DNA of 64,000 nucleotides from Planotetraspora silvatica. GTDB lineage: Bacteria > Actinomycetota > Actinomycetes > Streptosporangiales > Streptosporangiaceae. The stretch spans positions 1 to 64,000 of the forward strand of contig NZ_BOOQ01000041.1 of assembly GCF_016863315.1 (NCBI RefSeq), given 5' to 3'. The first letter of the stretch is position 1. Each line of letters starts with the position of its first letter. Of the stretch, positions 52,998 through 61,073 are shown in pieces. The translations under genes were made by a program, and so were the position numbers. The notes below the pieces were generated by a model. That model was not told where the DNA came from. It did no database searches and saw nothing but the letters and a program-made list of their open reading frames with translations.

Positions 52998-53750
52998 ATG
53001 CTCACCCCCCTCCGGCTCATCCGGCGGTCCATCGGGCTGCTCATCGGGCTCGGCGCGCTGAGCTGCGCGCTCACCCTGCTCTACCTCGGCTCAAGCGCGG
53101 TCATGTCGATCGGCGGCAGCTGCGGGTCCGGCGGGCCGTACGTCGTCGAGACGCCCTGCCCGACGGGCATCTCCTGGATCGTCCCCGTCTCGATCGTGGG
53201 CGGCCTGGCCGCGCTCGGCGTCTACGCGGCTAATCTCCTTCCCGTGGGCCCGAGGCTCGTCGTGCTGGCATGGCCGGCGCTGTTCCTGAGCCTCGGCTGG
53301 GCCTTCCTCGATTCGGCGATCGATCCCGAGCTCGGCGTCGAGTGGGGCTTCATGGTCTGCGCCGTGGTGTTCATCCTCATGGGCGGCCTCCCGCTGCTGC
53401 TCCTGGCGAAGCGTGACGCGGCCCGGCGCGTCTTCTGGGGTGTCGCCCCACCGGAGGCGGCGCCACCCGGGAACGTCCCACGCCCCGGGGAGGTCCGCTG
53501 GATCACCAGCGTCGAGCTCCCCGGAGACCATGACCGTGACCGTGACCGTGACCGGGACAGGGGCAGGGAAAGGGAGCGGGAGCAGGAGTGGGACGGACAC
53601 GATCACCGGCCGTCCGCCCCGGCCTCCGCTGAGCCGAGCCCGCCGTCCGGCCTCGTGGGCGAGCTCGAACGGCTGGCCGCCCTGCGCGAGGCGGGGCGGC
53701 TCGACGAGGCCGAGTACTCCGCCGCCAAGAAGCGCCTGCTGAACGGATGA
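52998..53750 (+). CDS. Membrane protein with C-terminal SHOCT domain
   Basis: 250 residues from ATG 52998. Four membrane segments (about 12-32, 55-78, 85-105 and 115-135) precede a charged, disordered stretch built of Asp-Arg and Arg-Glu repeats (encoded partly by a GACCGT tandem repeat at 53528-53551). The last 30 residues form a SHOCT helix pair (GELERLAALREAGRLDEAEY). SHOCT modules help assemble or regulate membrane complexes. It is followed after five bases by a tiny membrane peptide gene. Confidence 0.8.
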   Translation: MLTPLRLIRRSIGLLIGLGALSCALTLLYLGSSAVMSIGGSCGSGGPYVVETPCPTGISWIVPVSIVGGLAALGVYAANLLPVGPRLVVLAWPALFLSLGWAFLDSAIDPELGVEWGFMVCAVVFILMGGLPLLLLAKRDAARRVFWGVAPPEAAPPGNVPRPGEVRWITSVELPGDHDRDRDRDRDRGREREREQEWDGHDHRPSAPASAEPSPPSGLVGELERLAALREAGRLDEAEYSAAKKRLLNG

Positions 53751-53755
53751 CACCG

Positions 53756-53857
53756 ATGAACACCACCGCTGTCCGTGTGCTGTCGATCGTCCTTCACGTC
53801 GTCGCCGTGGCCGGCGGCGTCTACCTCGGCGTGCTGATCTTCCACGCGGCCACGTGA
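53756..53857 (+). CDS. 33-residue single-span membrane peptide
   Basis: Begins MNTTAVRVLSIVLHVVAVAG and ends VLIFHAAT. One hydrophobic helix covers about residues 8-29. It starts five bases after the SHOCT gene stop, so the two are probably one transcript and the peptide may join the same membrane complex. Its stop codon is the first element of the 8-bp repeat run that follows. No family known to me. Confidence 0.5.
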   Translation: MNTTAVRVLSIVLHVVAVAGGVYLGVLIFHAAT

Positions 53858-53908
53858 CGCCGTGACGCCGTGACCTCGTGACCTCGTGACCTCGTGACGC
53901 CGTGAGGC
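53853..53908. repeat. 8-bp tandem repeat, seven units
   Basis: Seven consecutive octamers of the form CGTGACNN (GC, GC, CT, CT, CT, GC) end with CGTGAGGC. It lies between the small peptide and the convergent oxidoreductase gene and overlaps the peptide's stop codon. Confidence 0.85.
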
Positions 53909-53952
53909 CCGCGAGGGCGTGCTCACCGATGACCGCCCTCCCGGCCGGGCGG

Positions 53953-54912
53953 CTAGGGGATCAGCAGCACCTTGCCGGTCGTACGGCGGGCCTCCAGGTC
54001 GTCGTGCGCACGACAGACGTCCTCGAGCGGATACCGCTCGGAGACGTGCACCTTCAGCGCGCCCGAGGCGACCCAGCCGAACAGCTCGTCCGCCCGCGCG
54101 AGCAACTCCTCGCGGGTCGAGGTGTACCAGCCGAGAGAGGGCCGGGTGACGAACAGGCCGCCCGCCTGGTTCAGCCGCTGGAGGTCGAACGGCGGGACCG
54201 GTCCGCTGGCCGCCCCGTAGAGGGCGAGCAGACCGCGCGGCCGGAGCGACGCAAGGGAGCCCTCGAAGGTGGCGGCGCCGACGCCGTCGTAGACGACGTG
54301 GACGCCGGAGCCGGTGAGATCCTTGACGCGTTCGGCGAAGCCGTCGTAGCCGAACACCTCGTCGGCGCCGGCCGCCCGCGCGAGCTTCTCCTTCTCGGCG
54401 GTGGACACCGTGCCGAGGACCCGCGCGCCGCGCAGCTTGGCCACCTGCGTCAGCAGCAGGCCCATCCCGCCCGCCGCCGCGTGCACGAGCACGTCGTCGC
54501 CCCGCTGGATCTCGTGCGTCGAGTGCGTGAGGTAGTGGGTGGTGAGCCCCTGGAGGAGCACGGCCGCCGCCACGTCGGGAGACACCCCGTCGGGCAGCAC
54601 GATCGCCCTCGCCGCGGGGATCACGGCCTTCTCGGCGTAGGAGCCGAGGATGTTGACCCATCCCACCCGGTCGCCGACCACGATGTCGGTCACGCCGTCG
54701 CCGACGGCCGACACCGTGCCGGCGCCCTCGGAGCCGACCACACGCGGCGGCGGCAGGGGATAGCGGCCCTCGCGGTGATAGACGTCGATGAAGTTGACCC
54801 CGCTCGCGGCCACCTCGACGAGGACCTCTCCCGGCCCGGGCACCGGATCGGGGACCTCGGTCACTTCCATGGCCGACGAATCGCCGTGGGAGGGAACGAC
54901 GACGGCACGCAT
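53953..54912 (-). CDS. Quinone oxidoreductase (zinc-independent MDR family)
   Basis: 319 residues from ATG 54912 (an in-frame start 14 codons upstream is less likely). Quinone-oxidoreductase traits are present: GVNFIDVYHREGRYPLP, VGSEGAGTVSAVG, the nucleotide-binding motif HAAAGGMGLLLTQVAKLRGA and VYDGVGAATFEGSL. No structural-zinc cysteines are present, as expected. It would reduce quinones or enones with NADPH. It is the only gene between two converging blocks. Confidence 0.92.
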   Translation of the reverse strand: MRAVVVPSHGDSSAMEVTEVPDPVPGPGEVLVEVAASGVNFIDVYHREGRYPLPPPRVVGSEGAGTVSAVGDGVTDIVVGDRVGWVNILGSYAEKAVIPAARAIVLPDGVSPDVAAAVLLQGLTTHYLTHSTHEIQRGDDVLVHAAAGGMGLLLTQVAKLRGARVLGTVSTAEKEKLARAAGADEVFGYDGFAERVKDLTGSGVHVVYDGVGAATFEGSLASLRPRGLLALYGAASGPVPPFDLQRLNQAGGLFVTRPSLGWYTSTREELLARADELFGWVASGALKVHVSERYPLEDVCRAHDDLEARRTTGKVLLIP

Positions 54913-55003
54913 GTGCGACTCCTGTCTGCAGGCTTCACCTATGATCATGCCCAACCGGCGTCACGTCACCGGTTGTTCCCGCGTTCCCGCCCCCGGGATC
55001 CGT

Positions 55004-55684
55004 TCAGTCGCGGCGCGACACGAGCAGCCGCAGCAGCGGCAGGTCCACACTCTCCAGCGTGGACACCCTGGCCACCCCCGCGGGTACCGCGGCCTCCGCG
55101 CCGCCCGTCAGGATGACCGCGCAACCGGCGGCGCGGGCCGAGGCCACCCCCGTGGGGCTGTCCTCCACCGCGACGCAGCCCTCCGGATCGACCCCGAGCT
55201 TCCTCGCGGCCGTCAGGTAGGGGTCGGGCGCCGGCTTGTTCCTGGCGCTCTCCTCGGCCGCGATCGACAACTCGAACCGGTGGGCGCCGATCGTCTCCAG
55301 CACGATGTCGACGATCCGCCGGGGAGACGCGCTGACCAGGGCCGTCGGCACTCCCGCCGCCTTCAGTGAGTCGAGCAACGGGAGCGCTCCCGGCAGTGCG
55401 GTGACGCCGGCCTCGACCCGGACGGTGAAGGCCTTGGTGATCATGCTCTCCACCTCCCGTCGCGCCGGTGCGCCGTCGGCCATCCGGACGAGGCGCTCCG
55501 CGGCGTCCTCGATCGACAGGCCGAGCAGGGCATGCTGATCTGAAGCCGCCAGGGCGGACCCGAGGTGGAGGGCGACCTCGAAGCAGGCCGCCCACCACAG
55601 TCCCTCGGTGTCCACGACGGTGCCGTCCATGTCGAACAGGACGGCACCCAACTCCATGGACGGCTTCGGTGGCTCAGACGACAT
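55004..55684 (-). CDS. HAD-superfamily hydrolase (beta-phosphoglucomutase-like)
   Basis: 226 residues. Motif I is FDMDGTVVDTEG with nucleophile Asp18 and acid/base Asp20. Motif II is ALVSAS, motif III includes NKPAPDPYL and motif IV CVAVEDSPTG. A helical cap lies between motifs I and II. It probably dephosphorylates a sugar phosphate or similar product of the imported compound. It overlaps the ATPase gene by 11 bases and is the last gene of the importer operon. Confidence 0.87.
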   Translation of the reverse strand: MSSEPPKPSMELGAVLFDMDGTVVDTEGLWWAACFEVALHLGSALAASDQHALLGLSIEDAAERLVRMADGAPARREVESMITKAFTVRVEAGVTALPGALPLLDSLKAAGVPTALVSASPRRIVDIVLETIGAHRFELSIAAEESARNKPAPDPYLTAARKLGVDPEGCVAVEDSPTGVASARAAGCAVILTGGAEAAVPAGVARVSTLESVDLPLLRLLVSRRD

Positions 55685-56753
55685 CGTGCTCGGGGACCGG
55701 AACCGCCGCCGCGACGTCCGAGGACGCCGAGACCAGTACGGGCCGTTCCACGAGCTCGACCCGCACGCGAGTGCCGGGCGCGAGCCGTACGGTGTCGTGA
55801 CCGGGCACGTCGGCGAGCATCTCGAGGTCGCCGAGCTGGACCCGCAGCCGTGAGGTCGACCCGCGGAACGAGGAGACCAGGATCATCGCCTCGGAGCTCG
55901 GGTCCGGTGTGACGATCACGGTCTCCGGGCGGACGAGCACCTCGACGTCGGACGTCGCGGGGACGTCGCCCTCCACGGGCAGGTCCTGACCGAGGACGGT
56001 CACCGTACGCCCGGACAGCTTGCCGGGAATGCGGTTCATCGTGCCGACGAACTCCGCCACGAACGCCGTCGCGGGCCGGTCGTACAGCGTCGCCGGGTCG
56101 GCCACCTGCTCCAGGCGGCCCGCGCGCAGCACGGCGACCCGGTCGGCCATGGACAGGGCCTCCTCCTGGTCGTGCGTCACGAAGATCGTCGTGATGCCGA
56201 GCGAGAGCTGCAGCCGCCGGATCTCCTCGCGGAGGGTGACCCTGACCTTGGCGTCGAGCGCGGACAGCGGCTCGTCGAGCAGCAGCACGCGCGGCTCCAG
56301 GGCCAGCGCACGGGCGAGCGCCACCCGCTGCTGCTGTCCACCCGACAACTGGTGCGGGTACCGCTCACCGATCTGCGGCAGGCCGATCAGTTCCAGCAGT
56401 TCCTGAGCGCGGGCGTGCCGCTTCGCGGCGGCGACCTTGCGGACCCGCAGGCCGAAGGCCACGTTCTCCCGGATGCTCAGGTTCGGGAAGAGGCTGTACG
56501 ACTGGAAGACCATGCCCGCGTCACGCCGGTTGGCGGGCACCCGGGTGATGTCGGAGCCGTCGACCAGCACGGCGCCCTCATCCGGCTGCTCGAAACCCGC
56601 GACGCACCGCAGGGCGGTGGTCTTGCCGCATCCCGACGGCCCGAGCAGGGCGATCAGCTCGCCCGGCTCGATGGTGAGATCCAGCCCGTCCAGCGCGGTG
56701 GTGCCGGAGAAATTCCGGCGCAGCCCGCGCAGCTCCACCTTGGCCCCGTTCAT
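55674..56753 (-). CDS. ABC importer ATP-binding protein (PotA/FbpC-like)
   Basis: 359 residues. Walker A GPSGCGKTT (38-46), signature LSGGQQQRVALARA, Walker B VLLLDEPLSALD and H-loop FVTHDQEEAL. The last 120 residues form TOBE-type beta domains, as in PotA, FbpC and PhnT. ATG overlaps the permease stop (ATGA). Substrate discussed under the binding protein. Confidence 0.92.
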   Translation of the reverse strand: MNGAKVELRGLRRNFSGTTALDGLDLTIEPGELIALLGPSGCGKTTALRCVAGFEQPDEGAVLVDGSDITRVPANRRDAGMVFQSYSLFPNLSIRENVAFGLRVRKVAAAKRHARAQELLELIGLPQIGERYPHQLSGGQQQRVALARALALEPRVLLLDEPLSALDAKVRVTLREEIRRLQLSLGITTIFVTHDQEEALSMADRVAVLRAGRLEQVADPATLYDRPATAFVAEFVGTMNRIPGKLSGRTVTVLGQDLPVEGDVPATSDVEVLVRPETVIVTPDPSSEAMILVSSFRGSTSRLRVQLGDLEMLADVPGHDTVRLAPGTRVRVELVERPVLVSASSDVAAAVPVPEHDVV

Positions 56754-57640
56754 GAGCCACTCCTTTGCCTAGCGCCGGCGGACGACAGGGCGAGCAGCAG
56801 CAGCCAGGTGATCAGGAGGCTGAACACCGAGACGGCCACGGAGACTTGCGCCTGCGAGCCGGAGATCGTGTAGATCCAGACGGGGAAGGTCTGGTAGTGG
56901 AGAAGCGACGCGATCGTGAACTCTCCGAGGACGAGCGCCAGCGTGAGGAAGGACGCACTGGCCAGGGCGGACCTCAGGTTGGGCACGATCACCCGGAAGA
57001 GCAGGTGCGGCCACGAGGCGCCGAGATTCCTGGCCGCCTCCACGAGGGTGCGCGCGTCGAGAGCGCCCAGCCCCGCGTCGAGAGCCCGGTAGACGAACGG
57101 CAGCGCCAGGATGACATAGGCCAGCACCAGCACCACGGGGAAGTCGGGATTCTGCGCCGCGATGATGGTCTGGAAGAACGGGGTGTCCGCCAGATGGTCG
57201 GGTCCCCACTGCAGGATCGTGGTGATACCGGCGACGAAGGTGATCGGCGGCACGACCAGGGGGAGCGTGCAGAGGATCTCCAGGATCGGCTTCAGCTTCG
57301 GCAGGCCGAGCCGTACGGCCAGCATGGCGGGCAACGTCAGCAGCAGGACCACCACGATCGTGGCGACGCCGAGCCCGAGCGAGAGCAGCAGCGACTTGCC
57401 GAAGCCCTCGGCCGACAGGATCTGCCCGTAGGCGTCCAGCGTGAAGCCCTTGCTGGAATCCTTGACGGTGAACGTGAACGAGGCGATCAGCGGGACCAGG
57501 AAGTAGACCGCTGCCACCAGGAGGACCACGCCGCGCCACACCCGGATCCGGCGTGGCCTGCCGGCCTTGCCGCCGGGTTCCGCGGCGATGGCCGGGGGAG
57601 TCATCGGAGCCATCGGGCCCGCGGGAGTCAGCGCAGCCAT
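56750..57640 (-). CDS. ABC importer permease (second subunit)
   Basis: 296 residues. After a Pro/Ala-rich N-terminus there are six membrane segments. The EAA loop that contacts the ATPase is LVEAARNLGASWPHLLFRVIVPNL. It resembles PotC/PhnV-type subunits. It overlaps both neighbours (start inside the first permease gene, stop over the ATPase ATG). Confidence 0.9.
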   Translation of the reverse strand: MAALTPAGPMAPMTPPAIAAEPGGKAGRPRRIRVWRGVVLLVAAVYFLVPLIASFTFTVKDSSKGFTLDAYGQILSAEGFGKSLLLSLGLGVATIVVVLLLTLPAMLAVRLGLPKLKPILEILCTLPLVVPPITFVAGITTILQWGPDHLADTPFFQTIIAAQNPDFPVVLVLAYVILALPFVYRALDAGLGALDARTLVEAARNLGASWPHLLFRVIVPNLRSALASASFLTLALVLGEFTIASLLHYQTFPVWIYTISGSQAQVSVAVSVFSLLITWLLLLALSSAGARQRSGS

Positions 57641-58509
57641 CGGGCACTCCTTCGCTGCAGCGGCAGGTAGACCGCCATGACGAGCCCCGCGACGACGATC
57701 ATGTCCAGGCTGAGGGCCAGCGCGACGTTCTCGTGGCCGATGAGGACGTTGCCGGACAGCGCGTTGGCGATCTGGAGGGTGACCAGGGGGACGGTCCCTC
57801 CGACCATCGCCGCCGCCGTCGCGTAGGCCGCGAAGGCGCCGCCGAACAGCAGGACGACCCCGCCGAGCAGCGTCGGCGTCAGCACCGGGATCCCGACGTG
57901 CCGCCAGTACTGCCAGGTGTTCGCGCCGTTGTTCTGGGCCGCCTCACGCCACTGCGGGCGCAGGCCGTCCAGTGCCGGCACGACCACGACGACCATCAGC
58001 GGGATGGAGAAGTACAGATAGACCAGGGCGAGGCCCCAGAAGTTGTACAGGCTCCACCCGGCCGAGTCGAGGCCGAGGGCGGAGGTGACCACGCCGGAGT
58101 TGCCGAGGGTGGCGATCCAGGCGAAGGCGAGGGGGATGCCGCCGAAGTTGGACAGCACTCCCGATGCCGTGAGCACCGCCTCGCGCAGCAGCCGGAACCG
58201 CGAGGTGACCACGGCCTGGGCGAGGAACGTGCCCAGCAGCGCGCCGACGACCGCGACGAGCGCCGAAAGCTTCACGCTTCCGAGCAGGGCGGTGAGGTAG
58301 GCGCCCTGCAGCGAGTCGGTGACGTTCGCGGCGCTGAGCGTGCCCTCCCGGCTGAACGTCCCGCCAAGGATGATCACGAGGGGTACGCCGAAGACGAGGA
58401 CGACGAAGGCCAGCAGCGGCACGGTCGCGAGCCAGCTCTTCGACTTCTTCGGGCGGCTCCCGCCGCCGGCGGCGGCGGGAGCGGTATGGACGGGGGACTG
58501 GACCGTCAT
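57628..58509 (-). CDS. ABC importer permease (first subunit)
   Basis: 293 residues, six membrane segments, with an EAA-like loop (REAAQNNGANTWQYWRHVGIPVL). It resembles PotB/PhnU-type subunits. Its ATG overlaps the binding-protein stop by one base (TCA/CAT on the plus strand) and its end overlaps the next start by 13 bases. Confidence 0.9.
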   Translation of the reverse strand: MTVQSPVHTAPAAAGGGSRPKKSKSWLATVPLLAFVVLVFGVPLVIILGGTFSREGTLSAANVTDSLQGAYLTALLGSVKLSALVAVVGALLGTFLAQAVVTSRFRLLREAVLTASGVLSNFGGIPLAFAWIATLGNSGVVTSALGLDSAGWSLYNFWGLALVYLYFSIPLMVVVVVPALDGLRPQWREAAQNNGANTWQYWRHVGIPVLTPTLLGGVVLLFGGAFAAYATAAAMVGGTVPLVTLQIANALSGNVLIGHENVALALSLDMIVVAGLVMAVYLPLQRRSARWLR

Positions 58510-59663
58510 CAGCCGGAGACCGCCGCGCCCCAGCCGCTCGCCAGGGCCGCCTTGGCCTTGTCGACCTGCTCAGGCGTGGGGAAGGTCGGGGTGCCGTCGA
58601 CCTGGGGAAGCTGGGCCACCAGGGTGGCGTCGGCGCTGCCGTCGGCCTGCATCGCGGGCAGCAGCACCGGGCGGGCGTAGCCCTTCAGCCACAGGTTCTG
58701 GCCCTCGGCGCTGTAGAGGAACTCCTCCCACAGGCGGGCGGCCGCGGGGTGGGGAGCCGACTTGTTGATCGCCTGGGCGTAGTAGCTGGCGTACTTGCCG
58801 TCGGTCGGGATGGTGATCTTCCAGTCGACGCCCTTGCCGGCGAACTCCTTGGAGTAGCTCGCGTTGAGGTAGTCCCAGTCGATGCTGATCGGCGTCTCGC
58901 CCTTTTCGACCGTGGCAGGGGTGGACTCGACGGGGTTGTAGTTGCCGGACTGCTTGAGCTTCTTGAAGAAGTCGAGGCCGGGCTGGATGTCGTCGAAGGA
59001 ACCCTGGTTGGCCAGCGAGGCGGCGTAGACGCCGGCGAAGGCCGAACCCGACTTGGTCGGGTCGCCGTTCATGGCGACCTTGCCCTTGTACTCGGGCTTC
59101 AGCAGGTCGGCGAAGGTCGCCGGGCAGGTGGTGACCTTCTTGGCGTCGCAGCCGATGGAGACGTAGCCGCCGTAGTCGTAGAACCAGGCGCCGTTGGTGT
59201 CCTTCTGGCCGTCGGGGATCTTGTCCCAGCTCTGCACCTTGTAGTTGGCGAACAGGCCTTCCTGCGCGCCGCTCAGGGCGAAGGCGGGGCCGAGGTCGAG
59301 AACGTCGGGGGCGCGGTCCTGGCCCTTGAGGGTCTTGACGGCGTTGATCTCGTCCTGGCTGGAGCCGTCGGGGTTGTCGCTGTTGACCTTGATACCGTAC
59401 TTGGTCGTGAAGGCCTGGATGATCTCACCGTAGTTCGCCCAGTCCGGCGGAAGGGTGATGACGTTGAGCTGGCCTTCCTTCTTCGCGGCCTCAACCAGCT
59501 TGTCGAGTCCGCCGAGGTCCGCGGCGGAGGTCGCCGTGGCGGCGCTGGGGCCGGTGCCACCGGAAGTGGTCGTCGTGTCCGACTTCGGTGCGGAGCCGCA
59601 TGCGGCGGCTGTCAGGGTGGCTACGGTTAGCGCGGCCATAACGCCGGCGATACGAGTGGACAA
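58509..59663 (-). CDS. ABC importer substrate-binding lipoprotein
   Basis: 384 residues. The signal peptide ends in the lipobox A-A-A-C (Cys22). The mature protein is of the family that binds iron, polyamines, thiamine, 2-aminoethylphosphonate or sulfate (KLVEAAKKEGQLNVIT, FTTKYGIKVN, DVLDLGPAFAL, AINKSAPHPAAARLWEEFLYS). The HAD hydrolase and HutC-type regulator resemble phosphonate (PhnSTUV-PhnR) loci, but no PhnW or PhnX is present, so the substrate is open. The start is TTG 59663 behind GGGAGG. It is the first gene of a five-gene operon. Confidence 0.88.
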   Translation of the reverse strand: MSTRIAGVMAALTVATLTAAACGSAPKSDTTTTSGGTGPSAATATSAADLGGLDKLVEAAKKEGQLNVITLPPDWANYGEIIQAFTTKYGIKVNSDNPDGSSQDEINAVKTLKGQDRAPDVLDLGPAFALSGAQEGLFANYKVQSWDKIPDGQKDTNGAWFYDYGGYVSIGCDAKKVTTCPATFADLLKPEYKGKVAMNGDPTKSGSAFAGVYAASLANQGSFDDIQPGLDFFKKLKQSGNYNPVESTPATVEKGETPISIDWDYLNASYSKEFAGKGVDWKITIPTDGKYASYYAQAINKSAPHPAAARLWEEFLYSAEGQNLWLKGYARPVLLPAMQADGSADATLVAQLPQVDGTPTFPTPEQVDKAKAALASGWGAAVSG

Positions 59664-59705
59664 CGGGTGCCTCCCACTGAGATATGTGGATCGAACCTAA
59701 AGCAA

Positions 59706-59719
59706 CTTGTACAAACAAG
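59706..59719. promoter_or_regulatory. Inverted repeat between the importer operon and its GntR gene (candidate operator)
   Basis: CTTGT-ACAA-ACAAG, which contains the palindrome TTGTACAA, lies 43 bp from the binding-protein start and 58 bp from the regulator start. HutC-subfamily regulators favour GT-N-TA-N-AC cores. The site is between two divergent promoters, so one protein could control both. Confidence 0.5.
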
Positions 59720-59776
59720 CGAGACCAGTAAGTCGCACATTGATGTCAATAATGTGAACGGAGAGGTACCGGAACG

Positions 59777-60514
59777 ATGGCGCGTTATGAACACATCGCG
59801 GGAGAACTGCGGGACGCGATCATCCGGGGCGACCATCCGATCGGGACTCAGCTCCCCACGGAGGCTGAGCTGGCCTCCCGTTTCAACGCGGCACGCGGAA
59901 CGGTCCGCCAGGCCGTCGCCGTACTGGTCGCGGAAGGGCTCGTCGGCACCCGTCAGGGTGCGCGGCGGATCGTGCTCGGCAGCGAGCGCAGCCAGAGCTT
60001 CGCCGAGTTGCACAGCTTCGCCCAGTGGGCGCGCTCGGTCGGCCACCAGGCCGGCGGTCTCGTGCTGGACTCCCACCGCCGTCCGTCCACCCCGTCTGAG
60101 GCGGTACGGCTCGCGATCACGCCGGGCGAGGAGGTTCTCGTCGTGGTCCGGCTTCGCCGTCTCGACGGTGAGCCCGTCCTGGTGGAGCGGACCGTTTACG
60201 CGAACTGGATCGCCCCGGCCGTGGAGAAGCTCGACCCGGCCTGCGAGTCCGTCACCCAGGAGCTCTACGAGGCGGTCGGCCTCGTCTTCGCCTACGGCGA
60301 GCACCTGATCGACGCCGTCGCCGCGGGGGCCGAGGACGCGCGGCTGCTCGGCGTCCGCCGCGGCAGCCCCCTGCTGCGCCAGCGGCGCACGACCACGAGC
60401 CAGGAGGGGCGCCCGGTCGAGTGCTCCGACGACCGTTATCGGGCGGGCAGCGTCACCTTCAGCATCCGGAACTCCACGACCGCGAACTCCCTGGTCCGCA
60501 GGGCCGGAGATTGA
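59777..60514 (+). CDS. GntR-family regulator (HutC subfamily, UTRA domain)
   Basis: 245 residues. The winged helix is at residues 1-70 (IAGELRDAIIRGDHPIGTQLPTEAELASRF, RGTVRQAVAVLVAEGLV). The UTRA ligand domain follows, ending VECSDDRYRAGSVTFSI. It is divergent from the importer operon, and the inverted repeat at 59706-59719 lies in the shared promoter region. It probably represses the importer until its substrate or a phosphorylated derivative is present. ATG 59777 is preceded by GGAGAGG. Confidence 0.92.
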   Translation: MARYEHIAGELRDAIIRGDHPIGTQLPTEAELASRFNAARGTVRQAVAVLVAEGLVGTRQGARRIVLGSERSQSFAELHSFAQWARSVGHQAGGLVLDSHRRPSTPSEAVRLAITPGEEVLVVVRLRRLDGEPVLVERTVYANWIAPAVEKLDPACESVTQELYEAVGLVFAYGEHLIDAVAAGAEDARLLGVRRGSPLLRQRRTTTSQEGRPVECSDDRYRAGSVTFSIRNSTTANSLVRRAGD

Positions 60515-60679
60515 CGCGCCGCCGGGCCGGAAGATCCGCGGCAGGCCGAACCCGGAACCGCGCGACGGTGTCCTGTGAACGGCACTGGAACGGGCGTGCC
60601 GGGCGGGCTCCGGCTTTTCGAGTGAACGGCGTCCTTCGGGACGCGCGCCGTCGATGTGGCGACTTGCGTTCGATCTCCT

Positions 60680-60695
60680 GGGAACGTATGTTCGA
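60680..60695 (+). promoter_or_regulatory. LexA-like SOS box upstream of DUF6504-dnaE2
   Basis: GGGAACGTATGTTCGA matches 12 of 14 defined positions of the actinobacterial SOS box. It lies 75 bp before the DUF6504 start. DnaE2 is SOS-induced in actinobacteria, so the placement supports a real site. Confidence 0.7.
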
Positions 60696-60769
60696 AGTAG
60701 CGGGCATTCTGTCCGATTGATCCGCCCGTCTTCCCCCGGGTGGCAGTGGAGCCACAGGGAGAAGACGTC

Positions 60770-61036
60770 TTGAGCAGACTCTACGGTGATCCGATCGAGG
60801 TGTGGGTCCGGGACGGTCAACCTGCTCAGTTCGTCTGGCGGGACCGGCTCTACGCCGTACGGCAGGTGCAGGACCACTGGGTGGTCGCGCGCGAATGGTG
60901 GAAGACCAACGACGCCGACCCCGGAGAGCGGCGGTTCTGGCGGCTCGAGGCCGCCGCGGGCAGGGACGTCGGCACCTACGAACTGCGCTTCGACACCGCG
61001 AGCGGCGGCTGGCTCCTCCTGAGGGCCTGGGACTGA
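60770..61036 (+). CDS. DUF6504-family protein
   Basis: About 88 residues, small and soluble. The pattern YGDPIEVWVRDGQPAQFVW, DRLYAVRQVQDHWVVAREWW and a C-terminal TYELRFDT matches the DUF6504 proteins encoded between imuB and dnaE2 in actinobacteria. The TTG start at 60770 (behind GGGAGAAG) is preferred; a GTG at 60740 is also in frame but has no ribosome-binding site. No imuB gene is upstream here. It is 37 bp from dnaE2 and presumably part of the same damage-tolerance operon. Confidence 0.75.
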   Translation: MSRLYGDPIEVWVRDGQPAQFVWRDRLYAVRQVQDHWVVAREWWKTNDADPGERRFWRLEAAAGRDVGTYELRFDTASGGWLLLRAWD

Positions 61037-61073
61037 TGGGAACGATCCGGGGTTTCCGATCAGGGGGGCTCTG

